DNA of 64,000 bases from Thinopyrum elongatum (lineage: Eukaryota; Streptophyta; Magnoliopsida; Poales; Poaceae). The stretch is taken from contig CM022298.1 in the NCBI GenBank assembly GCA_011799875.1, forward strand, positions 499,051,357 to 499,115,356. The letters are read 5' to 3'. A model generated the notes under the pieces. That model made no database searches and was not told the DNA's origin. It saw nothing but the letters and a program-made list of their open reading frames with translations. Positions 9,599 to 21,508 of the stretch are shown here, piece after piece (the stretch's first letter is position 1; every line of letters begins with the position of its first letter). A program made the translations under genes and the position numbers.

Positions 9599-11207
9599 TG
9601 ATACGTCTCCAACATATCTATAATTTTTGATTGTTCCATGCTGTTATATTATCAATCTTGGATGTTTTACAATCATTTTATAGCAACTTTATATCATTTT
9701 TGGGACTAACCTATTGACATAGTGCCCAGTGCCAGTTGCTGTTTTTTGCTTGTTTTTTACTTTGCAGAAAATCAATACCAAACGGAGTCCAAACGCAGTG
9801 AAACTTTTTGGTGATTTTTTCTGGACCAGAAGACACAAGTTGGGCCAAGGAAGTACCAGAGGGGTGCCCCGAGGGGGCACAACCCACCTGGGCGCGCCTG
9901 GGGGCCCAGGCGCGCCCTAGTGGGTTGTGCCCACCTCGGTGGCCTCCCGCACCGCCTCTTTGCTCTATAAATACCCCAATATTCCAGAAACCCTAGGGGA
10001 GTCGACGAAATACAATTCCAGCCGCCGCAAGTTCCAGAAACCACAGATCCAATCTAGACACCATCACGGAGGGGTTCATCATCCTCATTGGTGCCTCTCC
10101 GATGATGCGTGAGTAGTTCATTGTAGACCTACGGGTCCGTAGTTAGTAGCTAGATGGCTTCCTCTCTCTCTTTTGATTCTCAATACAATGGTCTCTTGGA
10201 GATCTATTTGATGTAACTCTTTTTGCGGTGTGTTTGTTGGGATCCGATGAACTTTGATTTTATGATCAGATCTATGTTTTTATCCATGAATGTTATTTGA
10301 GTCTTTTGATCTCTTATATGCATGATTCCTTATAGCCTCGTATTTCTTCTTCGAATCTTTGGTTTAGTTAGGCCGACTAGATCGATTTTTTTTGCCATGG
10401 GAAGAGGTGCTTTGTGATGGGTTCGATCTTACGGTGCTCAATCCTAGTGACAGAAGGGGAAATGACATGTATGTATTGTTGCTATTAAGGATAACAATAT
10501 GGGGTCTATTCCTACATGAATAGATCTTGTCTACATCATGTCATCATTCTTATTGCATTACTCCATTTCTCCATGAACTTAATACACTAGATGCATGCTG
10601 GATAGCGGTCGATGTGTGGAGTAATAGTAGTAGATGCAGGCAGGAGTCGGTCTACTAATCTTGGACGTGATGCCTATATAATGATCATTGCGTGGATATC
10701 GTCATAATTATTTGAAGTTCTATCAATTGCCCAACAGTAATTTGTTTACCCACCGTATGCTATTTTTCTCGAGAGAAGCCACTACTGAAATCTACGGCCC
10801 CCGGGTCTTATTTCCCATCATATACTTTCAGATCTATATTGCTATTTGCCTTTTTATTTATTTGCATCTTTTATTTTCAGATCTATATTTCCAAAAACCC
10901 AAAAATACCTTGCTGCACTTTATTTTATTCATGTTTTATCGAGATCTTTTTATCCAATCTATTACATTTAGTCTCCCGTCCACGTGACAATTTCTGGCAC
11001 CGTTACTCGAAAGGGATTGACAACCCCTTTAACACGTCGGGTTGCAAGTATTTGTTCTTTGTGTGCAGGTACCGTTTACGTAGTGTTGCTTGGTTCTCCT
11101 ACTGGTTCGATAACCTTGGTCTCATCACTGAGGGAAATACCTACCGTAGCTGTGCTGCATCATCCCTTCCTCTTTGGGGAAATACCGACATAGTTTAAGC
11201 GACATCA
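9599..11207 (+). repeat. A 3' LTR
   Basis: 1609 bp. TATA box at 9966-9973 and U3 fold-back at 9871-9937. Followed by the TSD AGGAG at 11208-11212, after which B resumes. Confidence 0.9.
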
Positions 11208-11212
11208 AGGAG

Positions 11213-11797
11213 ACAGTTTCCCTTTTGGTGCTAAGGGAGCAAGGACAGATGTGGGTTCCCAAGGAGCCCTCCAAAGGTTTCCATTCCGGTGCCACAAGAC
11301 CAAGACCACGAGCTCGGCAGGGCGGATGTCATCGCCGAGCCCACTACTGCGTCACGACCAGAAGCTTTGCAGGAGAAGACCACCTTTTGTCAGGATAGGG
11401 TGTACCTCTTGTCCCATTTCAAATTGGCCGTTGTGATATCCCTTCCCGCCTAAGTTTCCAGGGAAGAGGACCGAGGCCACTATAAATATAGGTTAGCCAC
11501 CACCATAGAGGAGGTCGAATCATTCTCACCCCCGAGCCCTCGTGAGGCAACTCATCCACTGTACTAGTTCATCCTCAACCTCCTCGTGAGACCAATCCAC
11601 CACAAAGAAGGAGTAGGGTTTTACACCGCAAGGTGGCCCGAACCTGGGTAAACTGCCGTGTTCATCTTCTTCCCCACTCATACGAATCCTGCTAGGCTAG
11701 GCTGTAGGGCGACGAGCTCGAGGCTTGAGAGGTTGAGATCTTCGCACACGCCCCAGAGTTCGAACCTTCTTGGGTCAGCGGAGCCATGAATCAGACA
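11213..11797 (+). repeat. B 5' LTR, second part
   Basis: Rest of the LTR split by A. TATAAATATA box at 11481-11490. It ends CAGACA at 11797, the inverted match of the TGTC start at 4198. With 4198-4483 it makes about 871 bp. Confidence 0.75.
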
Positions 11798-11799
11798 TT

Positions 11800-11817
11800 T
11801 GGCGTGCCAGGTAGGGG
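11800..11817 (+). promoter_or_regulatory. B primer-binding site
   Basis: TGGCGTGCCAGGTAGGGG, two bases after the LTR. The identical 18-mer follows the 5' LTR of G (24213-24230), supporting a shared Tat-type lineage. Confidence 0.8.
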
Positions 11818-11873
11818 TGTGTCGGAGATTCGCTTCCTCCCTGTTCGCGCTTTGCCCTCGCATCGTGGTTTCC

Positions 11874-12562
11874 ATGGCGGGCGACGCGCCATCGGTCTGG
11901 CCGCTCGTGGCCCGTGGAGACGCCGCGGGTTGCCCGGCCTTCACCTCTAGCATGCGTCGGGTGCTGTGGCCAGCAAAGTTTCGATCGGCGCTTCCCCCGC
12001 GGTACAACGGCGCAGCTGACCCCCGAGAGTTCCTCCGGTCATACGCGCATGCCATCGAGTCGGCGGGCGGCGACGACAAGGCCATGGTGAACTGGTTCCC
12101 CTGGCTCCGCGGCCTCCCGCGTGCCTCGATCTCCTCTTGGGAAGAACTCTGCGACCAGTTCATCGCACACTTCACGGCTCCGGTGCCCCATGCGGTCGTG
12201 TGCATCGTCGGCGGGTCGCAGGCACCTGCCTCTGGCCGCCACATCAAGCAGTTTCTCCGTCGGCAAGGTGCTCCCCGGCCGCAGCGCGAGGCTGTACGGG
12301 GCCGAGCCGGGCCTGGAACCGACATCACATTCGATTCCAGAGACCACCACAAGACCATGGTGGCGGCCGATGCCCTTCCCATGCTCTGCACTCCCACCAT
12401 CAGCAATGTTGCGGTGACCAAGACCCTCATCGATGGGGGCGCCGGCCTGAACGTCCTCTCGGTGGAGACTTTCGACCTGCTCCAAGTGCCGTACGACCAG
12501 CTCCTCCCCACCAGGCCTTTCTCGGGGGTGGTCAAGGGCTCGGCCACCCCCTGGGGTAGATA
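11874..12562 (+). pseudogene. gag: B gag fused by deletion to the protease N-terminal half
   Basis: The ATG at 11874 (MAGDAPSVW) starts a frame with the core of a Gypsy gag domain: WPAKFRSALPPRYNG, then AHAIESAGGDDKAMVNWFPW and SSWEELCDQFIAHF. Shortly after (about 12180-12320) sequence jumps to the protease, so the end of gag and the zinc knuckle seen in G (CxxH...H...C near 26047) are missing: an internal deletion. The protease active site TLIDGGAGLNVLS has Asp at 12432-12434. A frameshift near 12545-12565 moves the rest of the protease to the next frame. Gag forms the particle; the protease matures it. Confidence 0.75.
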
Positions 12563-13899
12563 CGGCTCCCCGTCACCTTTGGCACGTGCAACAACTACCG
12601 CATTGAGCTCATCGACTTCGACGTCGCCCACATCGGCCTCCCGTACAGTGCCATCCTTGGGTATCTGGCCCTCGCCAAGTTCATGGCGGCGACGCACCTA
12701 TGCTACAACGTCGTCAAGATGCCAGGGAGCGGCGACATCATCACCGTGGTGGGAGACACCAAGGATGCGCTCCTAGCCCTCAAGCTCACCTTCAAGGCCG
12801 CGGCGGCCATGCGGCCAGACACTGGGGACGCTCCAGAAATCCCGGAGGCCGCGCCGGCAAAGAAGAAACAATTGTTCTCTCAAGAACGAGCCGAGACGAA
12901 GCAGGTGCCTGTTGACGACGGAGGTCCAGGCCCCACCTTCACCATAGGCGCTGGGCTCCCCTCGGATCAGGAGGAGGCGTCGGTCAGCTTCCTCCACGCA
13001 AACAAGGATGTGTTCGCGCGGGAGGCGACGGACTTGGTCGGAGTCCCGCGGGATGTGATTGAACACCACCTAATGGTGTGCCCCAGCGCGCGCCCGGTGA
13101 AGCAGAAGGCACGACGACAGGCCCAGGAAAAGCAATCATTCATCGTCCAGGAGGTCCGCAAGCTACAGTAAGCTGGCGTCATTCAGGAGGTGCGACACCC
13201 GGATTGGCCGGCTAACCCAGTAATCATCCCCAAGAAGGGCGGGAAAGAGCGGATGTGCGTCGACTTCACGAGCCTCAACAAGGCTTGCCCTCAGGACCCG
13301 TTCCCTCTTCCGCGCATCGATCAGATCATGGACTCTACCACCGAGTGCGATCTGCTGTGCTTTTTGGATGCCTTCTCAGGCTACCACCAAATCAAGATAG
13401 CGGTGCAGGACATCGAGAGGATGACCTTCCTCTCCCCGTGCGGTGTGTACTGCTACACCTGCATGCCCTTTGGGCTGCGGAATGCTGGCGCGACTTTCCA
13501 GCGATTGATGCACATCGCTCTGGGCCAGCAGCTCGGGAGGAATGCCGAGGCATACGTCGATGACATAGTGGTCAAATCGCGGGAGGCAAGGACCCTTGTC
13601 AAAGACTTGGAGGAAACATTCACCAACCTGCGCAAGGTTAACCTGAGGCTCAACCCTGAGAAATGCATGTTCGGTGTCCCATCCGGCAAGCTGCTGGGCT
13701 TCCTGGTGTCACATAGAGGGGTCGAGGCTAACCCCGAGAAGGTCAAGGCAATAGAAAGGATGAGCACGCCACAAACCCTTAAGGAGATGCAGAAGCTCGC
13801 GGGCTGCGTAACCTCTTTGGGGTGATTCATCTCCAAGCTTGGCGAGTGAGCCCTCCCATTCTTCAAGCTGATGAAGAGGGAGGGCCCCTTCGAGTGGAC
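12563..13899 (+). pseudogene. pol: B pol part 1: protease C-terminus and reverse transcriptase
   Basis: The frame carries the protease end (LPYSAILGYLALAKFMAATH), a linker, then RT. RT blocks in order: EHHLMVCPSARPVKQKARR, ERMCVDFTSLNKACPQDPFP, LDAFSGYHQI, MPFGLRNAGATFQRLM, and the catalytic YVDDIVV with both Asp codons intact at 13559-13564. In-frame stops: TAA 13169-13171, TGA 13823-13825, TGA 13847-13849. The last two fit CGA to TGA changes. Reading stops at 13899 where H has inserted and resumes in phase at 21509. RT copies element RNA into DNA; this copy is dead. Confidence 0.9.
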
Positions 13900-15593
13900 T
13901 GATGTCTACTACACAACTTGTTCTTGTAGACTCGTGTTGGGCCTCCAAGCGCAGAGTTTTGTAGGACAGTAGCAAATTTCCCTCAAGTGGATGACCTAAG
14001 GTTTATCAATCCGTAGGAGGCGTAGGATGAAGGTGGTCTCTCTCAAACAACCCTGCAATCAAATAATAAAAAGTCTCTTGTGTCCCCAACACACCAAATA
14101 CAATGGTAATTTGTATAGGTGCACTAGTTCGGCGAAGAGATGGTAATAAAAGCGTAGTAATGATAGTAGATATTGATTTTTCTGATAGGAACAATAAAAA
14201 ACAGCAAGGTAGCAATTGATAAAACGGAGCACAAACGGTATTGCAATGCTTGAAAATGAGGCCTAGGGTTCGTACTTTCGCTAGTGCAATCTCTCAACAA
14301 TGCTAATCTAATTGGATCATATAACCATCCCTCAACGTGCAACGAAGAATCACTCCAAAGTTCTTATCTAGCGGAGAACATAAGAAGAAATTGTTTGTAG
14401 GGTACGAAACCACCTCAAAGCTATTCTTTCCGGTCGATCTATCCTAGAGTTCGTACTAAAATAACACCAAGCTATTCTTTCCGATCGATCTAACCAAGAG
14501 TTCGTACTAAAATAACACCATATGATACACATCAACCAACTCTAATGTCACCTAGATACTCCAATGTCACCGCGAGTATCCGTGAGTTGATTATGCGATA
14601 TGCATCAAACAATTTCAGATTCATAATACTCAATCCAACACAAAGAACCTCAAAGAGTGCCCCAAGATTTCTACCAGAGAAACAAGGACGAAAATGTGCA
14701 TCAACCCCTATGCATAGATTACCCCAATGTCACCTCGGGAATCCACGAGTTGAGTGCCAAAGCATATATCAAGTGAATCAATATGATACCCCATTGTCAC
14801 CACGGGTATTCATAGCAAGACATACATAAAGTGTTCTCAAATCCATAAAAGTATTCAATCTGATAAAACGAAATCTCAAAGGGAAAACTCAATTCATCAC
14901 AACAAGATAGAGAGTGGAAAAACACCATATGATCCAACTATATTAACAAAGCCCGCGCTACATCAAGATCTTGACATCTCAAGAACACGAGAGAGAGAGA
15001 GAGAGAGATTAAACACATAGCTACTGGTACAAACCCTCAGCCCCGAGGGTGGACTACTCCCTCCTCATCGTGGTGGCCGCCGGGATGATGAAGATGGTCA
15101 CCGGTGATGATTTCTCCCTCCGGCAGGGTGCCGGAACGGGGTCTAGATTGGTTTTTCGTGGCTACAGAGGCTTGCGGCGGCGGACCTTCTGATCTAGGGT
15201 TACCCCGAGGGTTTTTGGAATATTTGGGAATTTATAGGGCGAAGAGGCGGTGCGGGAGGCCACCGAGGTGGGCACAACCCAGCTGGGCGCGCCTGGGCCC
15301 CAAGGCGCGCCCTGGTGGGTTGTGCTCTCCTCGGAGCTCCCCTCTGGTACTTCTTTTGCCCACCGGGTGTCTTCTGGTCTAGAAAAAATCTCCAAAAAGT
15401 TTCGCTGCGTTTGGACTCCGTTTGGTATTGTTTTCTGTGATGTAAAAAACAGCAACTGGCACTGGGCACTATGTCAATAGTTTAGTCCCAAAAAATGATA
15501 TAAAGTTGATATAAAATGATTGTAAAACATCCAAGAATGATAATATAATGGCATGAATACTTCATAAATTATAGATACGTTGGAGACGTATCA
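13900..15593 (-). repeat. H 3' LTR (left copy)
   Basis: 1694 bp. It contains a 51-bp tandem duplication (from 14418 and 14469), a (GA)n tract at 14989-15008, a TATA box CTATAAAT at 15237-15230 on the minus strand and the U3 fold-back at 15264-15334. Confidence 0.9.
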
Positions 15594-18500
15594 GCATCCT
15601 CAAGCTTAATTCCTACTCGTCCTCGAGTAGGTAAATGATAAAAGAAATAATTTATGAAGTGTGAATGCTAGCAAAGTGCATAAGTTTGATCAATGATAAT
15701 TTCAATCACTTTTTCTAGCATCATAACAACAACTCTTTCTCATAAAACTTATCATGATAAAGTAGCAATTGAAAACGAAATTTTTGTTGTGGAAAGCTAC
15801 CTATCATATTCATCATATACTCTTTCTTTTGTAGCATGGACTTTTGGACTTGAATGATTCAAAGCAATAATCTATAATTTGACATGAAGATATCAATACT
15901 CAAGCATATCAACAAGCAACCATGTCTTTCAAAATATCAACACTAAAGAAAGTTATCCCTAGCCCATCATGCTCAATCATTGATCCATTCGCAAAACACA
16001 CACGCATATTAGCTACATCCAATGCTCAAGTACGATCATAGTGCCCCTTAGTTGGTGCTTTATAAGAGAAGATGGAGACTCAAATAAAAATAAAAATTGC
16101 ATAAAGTAAATAGATAGGCCCTTCGCAGAGGGAAGTAGGGATTTGTAGAGGTGCCAGAGCTCAAAGCTTAAATTGAGAGATAAAATTTTTTAGAGGCATA
16201 CTTTTCCCGTCAACGAAAACGACCGAGTAATTCCCAACAATTTTCATGCTAGATATATCATAGGCGGTTCCCAAACAGAAAATAAAGTTTATTCCTTTTT
16301 CCACCATTCTTTCATGATCCATGGCTAGCCATATCCACGGGTGCCCTCCATACCAACACTTTCCAAGGAATTTATTATTTGACAACATAAAGTAAATTCA
16401 TTTTTCATTTCGGGACTGGGCATCCCTAATACCTTTGCCGTACTCTCGTGCAATGACAAGTGAATAAACACTCATCTTGAGAATAACACATCTAGCATGG
16501 AAAATATTGGCCACCGCCTGCCGCTTCATGAGCGGTACGAACACACAAAAAGGAAATTTATTTTGAAAATTAGAGATGGCACATACAAATTTGCTTAGAA
16601 CGACACGGGAATACCGCATATAGGTAGGTATGGTGGACTCATGTGGCTCAACTTTGGGTTTAAGAATTTGGATGCACAAGTAGTATTCCCACTTAGTACA
16701 AATGGAGGCTAGCAAATAGATTGAGAAGCAACCAACCAAGAAAAAAAAATTCACATAAACGAGCATTGAGCATAACTAACACCGAATAATGCACCACAAG
16801 TAGGATGTAATTTCATTGCATAATTATTGACTTTCGTGCTTGCATAGGGAATCACAAACCTTAACACCAATATTCTTACTAAAGCATAATTACTCACCAA
16901 CATGACTCACATATTATTATCTCCATATCGCAAAACTATTGCAAGAAATCAAACTTATCATATCCAGTGATCTACATGAAAGTTTTTATTATATCCTTCT
17001 TGAATATCCATTACTTTGGGACTAAATTTATGTATTACCATTGCTACTAACAAGCTCTCAAATAAATTTAAGTGAAGCATGAGAGCATAAGTATTTCTTC
17101 AAAATTTTCAACTCTCAAAATAATCTAAGTGAAGCATGAGAGTAAATGGCAAACTACTCCAAAAAGATACAAGTGAAGATCAAATGAGTAGTTAAGTAAA
17201 TGGGTAGCTAATTGAGGACCCTCTCTTATTTAAAACGTTCAGATCTAAGTATTTTATTAAAACAGCAAGAAAAACAAAATAAAATGACATTCTAAGAATA
17301 TCACACATCATGTGAAGAAGCAAAAACTTAGGCTCAACCGAGGCTAACCGATAATTGTTGATGAAGAAAGGTGGGATGCCTACCGGGGCATCCCCAAGCT
17401 TAGATGCTTGAGACTTCTTGGATTATTAACTTGGGATGCCTTGGGAATCCCCAATCTTGAGCTTTTGTGTCTCCTAATTCCTTTTATATCACGGTTTCCC
17501 TAAATCTTAAAAACTTCATCCGCACAAAACTCAACAAGAACTCGTGAGATAAGTTAGTATAAATCAATGCAAAAACCTTATCATTATCTACTGTATCAAA
17601 TCACTAAAATTATTATTCTACATTGCATAGTAAATGCCTCTACATATTTAATACTTCCATCCTCAAATAGAATCATTAAACAAGCAAACATATGCACACA
17701 ATGCAAACATAGCATCAATCTGCCTAAACAGTACAGTCTGTAAAGAGTGCAATATTCTTCATACTTCCCTAACTCCAAAATTTCTGAAAATTAACGACAC
17801 TGTAGAAAATTTATTATTTCTTACTTTGCAAAAAAATTCAACATTTTATCACATTCTGAATTTTCTGGATAATTATTGCAACAGCAGTAAACTTTCTGTT
17901 TTGAAACAGCAACTCATATACTTGCAAAATAAGCATGGCAAAGGCTATACCTGACATTTTTATTGAAGTAAAAGATGAAAAACATTACTCTAAATAACAG
18001 CAAGCAAATAAAAATAAAATGAAATGACGCTCCAAGCAAAACACATATCATGTGACGAATAAAATTATAGCTCCAAGTGAGGTTACGGATAATGTCGGAG
18101 ACGAAAGAGGGGATGCCTTCCGGGGCATCCCAAGCTTAGTTGCTTGGATCTTACTTGAATATTGCCTTGGGGTGCCTTGGGCATCCCCAAGATTAGTTTC
18201 TTGGATCTTACTTGAATATTTCCTTGGGGTGCCTTGGGCATCCCCAAGCTTAGGGTCTTTCACTCCTTATTCTCCTCATATCGATATCTCACCCAAAACA
18301 TGAAAACTTCAATCACACAAAACTTAACGGAATTTCGTGAGATGGGTTAGTATGATAAAGACAAATCATTCACTTTGGTAATGTCAAAGACAAGATTCAT
18401 AATTGTTCTCACACAATGACTACTGTACTCTACAATTTCCACAATTTATATTAAGAAATATAAGCCATAGAAACTAGAAAACAAGCAAATTATGCATTGA

Positions 18501-18858
18501 AAATAGAATCTGCCAAAAACAGAACAGTACATTAAGATCTGAATTAAGGTCATACTTCTGTAACTCCAAAAATTCTGAAAATTTAGGACAACGTAGAAAA
18601 TTTGTATACTCATCACCTGTAAAAAAATTCAAAAAATTTCCACGTTCCAGTAAAAGATAGGAATTTCTGCACTGGATGCAAAAGTTTCTGTTTTTGCACA
18701 GAATCAAGTCAACTATCATCCACACTATCCCAAAGGCTTTACTTGGCACTTTATTGAAACAAAAGCTATAAAACAAGATCACTACAGTAGCCTAACCATG
18801 TGAACACACAAAATCAGTAGGTAAAAGTGTTGGGTTGTCTCCCAACAAGCGCTTTTCT
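15594..18858 (-). other. H 3' non-coding region
   Basis: About 3.3 kb, AT-rich, with no supported gene. It aligns in reverse with 7111-9598 of A. The polypurine-type end reads GAATTAAGCTTGAGGATGC on the minus strand next to the LTR. A 57-bp tandem repeat lies at 18143-18256. Confidence 0.7.
18143..18256 (-). repeat. 57-bp tandem repeat (two full copies) in H
   Basis: Units at 18143-18199 and 18200-18256 start CTTGGATCTTACTTGAATAT and end in the GGGCATCCCCAAGCTTAG motif, with part of a further copy upstream (18112-18142). Confidence 0.75.
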
Positions 18859-18880
18859 TTAATGCCTTTTAGCTAGGCAT
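18830..18880 (-). other. Conserved post-gag hairpin block in H
   Basis: Inverted counterpart of 7120-7176. The hairpin at 18830-18845 reads TTGGGAGACAACCCAA on the minus strand, one base different from A and C2 in the loop. Confidence 0.6.
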
Positions 18881-19674
18881 GATGATTTCAATGATGCTCG
18901 CATAAAAGATAAGAATTGAAACATAAAGAGAGCATCATGAAGCATATAACTAGCACATTTAAGTCTAACCCACTTCCTATGCATAGGGATTTTCGGAGCA
19001 AACAATTTATGGGAACAAGAATCAACTAACATAGGAAGGCAAAACAAGCAAAACTTCATGATTTTCAACACATAAAGAGGAAACTTGATATTATTGCAAT
19101 ATGTATAAGCACATGTTCCTCTCTCATAATAATTTTCAGTAGCATCATGAATGAACTCAACAATATAGCTATCACATAAATCATTCTTTTCATGATCCAC
19201 AAGCATAGAAATTTTCTTACTCACCACATAAGAAAATTTATTCTCATGAATAGTAGTGGGAGCAAACTCAACAAAATAGCTATCATGTGATTCTTGATTG
19301 GCATAATCATATTGAGCATTAAAATCATGATGAAAAGTTTCATGGATATCATTACTCTTTATAGCATACATGTCATCACCATAATCATCATAAATAGGAG
19401 GCATGCTTTCATCATAGTAAATATTCTCCTCAAAACTTGGGGGACTAAAAATATCATCTTCATGAAACATAGCATCCCCAAGCTTATGGATTTGCATATC
19501 ATTAGCATCATGGATATTCACGGAATTCATACTAACAACATTGCAATCATGCTCATCATTTATGCCAAACATTTTATTGAATTCTTCTTCTATCAATTGA
19601 GCACAATTTTCCTTTCCATCATTTTCACGAAAGACATGATAAAGATGAATAATATGAGACCACCTCAATTCCAT
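18859..19674 (-). CDS. Unrecognised 271-residue ORF of H
   Basis: Undamaged ORF starting 101 bp inside the primer-binding site, in the position of gag. I recognise no domain. The N-terminal half is acidic and rich in Asp, His, Tyr and Asn (MPPIYDDYGDDMYAIKSND); two similar segments, SYFVEFAPTTIHE and SYIVEFIHDATEN, suggest an internal duplication. The C-terminal part is hydrophobic and Cys-rich (MKFCLFCLPMLVDSC). The final residues SSCLAKRH are encoded by the conserved post-gag block, so this ORF ends where gag of relatives ends. Intact length in an element with about 2.8% LTR divergence hints at past selection, or may be chance in AT-rich DNA. Confidence 0.45.
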   Translation of the reverse strand: MELRWSHIIHLYHVFRENDGKENCAQLIEEEFNKMFGINDEHDCNVVSMNSVNIHDANDMQIHKLGDAMFHEDDIFSPPSFEENIYYDESMPPIYDDYGDDMYAIKSNDIHETFHHDFNAQYDYANQESHDSYFVEFAPTTIHENKFSYVVSKKISMLVDHEKNDLCDSYIVEFIHDATENYYERGTCAYTYCNNIKFPLYVLKIMKFCLFCLPMLVDSCSHKLFAPKIPMHRKWVRLKCASYMLHDALFMFQFLSFMRASLKSSCLAKRH

Positions 19675-19774
19675 ATTTTTTTTGTACTTTTCTTTTACGA
19701 ACCAAACTAGTGATAAAACAAGAAACTAAAAGATTCAATTGCAAGATCTAAAGATACACCTTCATGCACTCACC

Positions 19775-19792
19775 TCCCCGGCAACGGCGCCA
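19775..19792 (-). promoter_or_regulatory. H primer-binding site
   Basis: Minus-strand TGGCGCCGTTGCCGGGGA, 10 bp inside the 5' LTR. It sets the orientation of H. Confidence 0.85.
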
Positions 19793-19802
19793 GAAAAGAG
19801 CT

Positions 19803-21503
19803 TGATGTCTACTACACAACTTGTTCTTGTAGACTCGTGTTGGGCCTCCAAGCGCAGAGTTTTGTAGGACAGTAGCAAATTTCCCTCAAGTGGATGACCT
19901 AAGATTTATCAATCCGTGGGAGGCGTAGGATGAAGATGGTCTCTCTCAAACAACCCTGCAATCAAATAATAAAAAGTCTCTTGTGTCCCCAACACACCAA
20001 ATACAATGGTAATTTTTATAGGTGCACTAGTTCGGCGAAGAGATGGTAATAAAAGCGTAGTAATGATAGTAGATATTGATTTTTGTGATAGGAACAATAA
20101 AAAACAGCAAGGTAGCAATTGATAAAACGGAGCACAAACGGTATTGCAATGCTTGAAAATGAGGCCTAGGGTCCGTACTTTCGCTAGTGCAATCTCTCAA
20201 CAATGCTAATCTAATTGGATCATATAACCATCCCTCAACATGCAACGAAGAATCACTCCAAAGTTCTTATCTAGCGGAGAACATAAGAAGAAATTGTTTC
20301 TAGGGTACGAAACCACCTCAAAGCTATTCTTTCCGATCGATCTATCCTAGAGTTCGTACTAAAATAACACCAAGCTATTCTTTCCGATCGATCTAACCAA
20401 GAGTTCGTACTAAAATAACACCATATGATACACATCAACCAACTCTAATGTCACCTAGATACTCCAATGTCACCGCGAGTATCCGTGAGTTGATTATGCG
20501 ATATGCATCAAACAATTTCAGATTCATAATACTCAATCCAACACAAAGAACCTCAAAGAGTGTCCCAAGATTTCTACCGGAGAAACAAGGACGAAAATGT
20601 GCATCAACCCCTATGCATAGATTACCCCAATGTCACCTGGGGAATCCGCGAGTTGAGTGCCAAAACATATATCAAGTGAATCAATATGATACCCCATTGT
20701 CACCACAGGTATTCATAGCAAGACATACATAAAGTGTTCTCAAATCCATAAAAGTATTCAATCTGATAAAACAAAATCTCAAAGGGAAAACTCAATTCAT
20801 CACAACAAGATAGAGAGGGGAAAACACCATATGATCCAACTATATTAACAAAGCCCGCGCTACATCAAGATCGTGACATCTCAAGAACACGAGAGAGAGA
20901 GAGAGATTAAACACATAGCTACTGGTACAAACCCTCAGCCCCGAGGGTGGACTACTCCCTCCTCATCGTGGTAGCCGCCGGGATGATGAAGATGGCCACC
21001 GGTGATGATTTCCCCCTCCGGCAGGGTGCCGGAACGGGGTCTAGATTGGTTTTTCGTGGCTACAGAGGCTTGCGGCGGCGGAACTTCTGATCTAGCGTTA
21101 CCCCTAGGGTTTTTGGAATATTTGGGAATTTATAGGGCGAAGAGGCGGTGCGGGAGGCCACCGAGGTGGGCACAACCCACCTGGGCACGCCTAGGCCCCC
21201 AGGCGCGCCCTGGTGGGTTGTGCTCTCCTCGGAGCTCCCCTCTGGTACTTCTTTGGCCCACCGGGTGTCTTCTGGTCCAGAAAAAATCTCCAAAAATCTT
21301 CGCTGCGTTTGGACTACATTTGGTATTGATTTTCTGCGATGTAAAAAACAAGCAAAAAACAGCAACTGGCACTGGGCATTATGTCAATAGGTTAGTCCCA
21401 AAAAATGATATAAAGTTGCTATAAAATGATTGTAAAACATCCAAGAATGATAATATAACAGCATAATTACTTCATAAATTATAGATACGTTGGATACGTA
21501 TCA
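19803..21503 (-). repeat. H 5' LTR (right copy)
   Basis: 1701 bp. It has the 51-bp tandem duplication near 20321-20420, (GA)8 at 20891-20906, TATA at 21135-21128 on the minus strand and the U3 fold-back at 21162-21232. Confidence 0.9.
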
Positions 21504-21508
21504 TGCAC

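Larger units (their letters stand above)
4484..11207 (+). mobile_element. A: non-autonomous Athila-type Gypsy element (WHAM-like)
   Basis: Two LTRs of identical length (1609 bp) begin TGATACGTCTCC and end GACATCA, flanked by the perfect TSD AGGAG. Internal part 6093-9598 has a PBS, a broken gag and about 2.5 kb of AT-rich non-coding DNA, with no pol. It sits in the 5' LTR of B. The LTRs differ at about 40 sites by eye (about 2.5%), roughly 1 Myr at 1.3e-8 substitutions per site per year. Confidence 0.9.
13900..21503 (-). mobile_element. H: non-autonomous Athila-type Gypsy element, minus strand
   Basis: LTRs at 13900-15593 and 19803-21503. On the minus strand each starts TGATACGT and ends AGACATCA. 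TSD TGGAC (13895-13899) / TGCAC (21504-21508), one mismatch. With one TSD copy and the insert removed, B reads through as FEW-T-PEAKAAFHDLK. PBS at 19775-19792. The internal part has one 271-codon ORF and 3.2 kb of non-coding DNA. The U3 resembles that of A, but R/U5 is strongly diverged, so A and H are related, separate families. LTRs differ at about 47 sites by eye (about 2.8%). Confidence 0.9.

Noticed and set aside
11678..12697. 339-codon minus-strand ORF opposite B gag/protease
   Set aside because: Shadow of GC-rich coding DNA. The plus frame has gag and protease motifs; the minus frame has low-complexity Arg/Ala/Gly and no homology signal or splice support.
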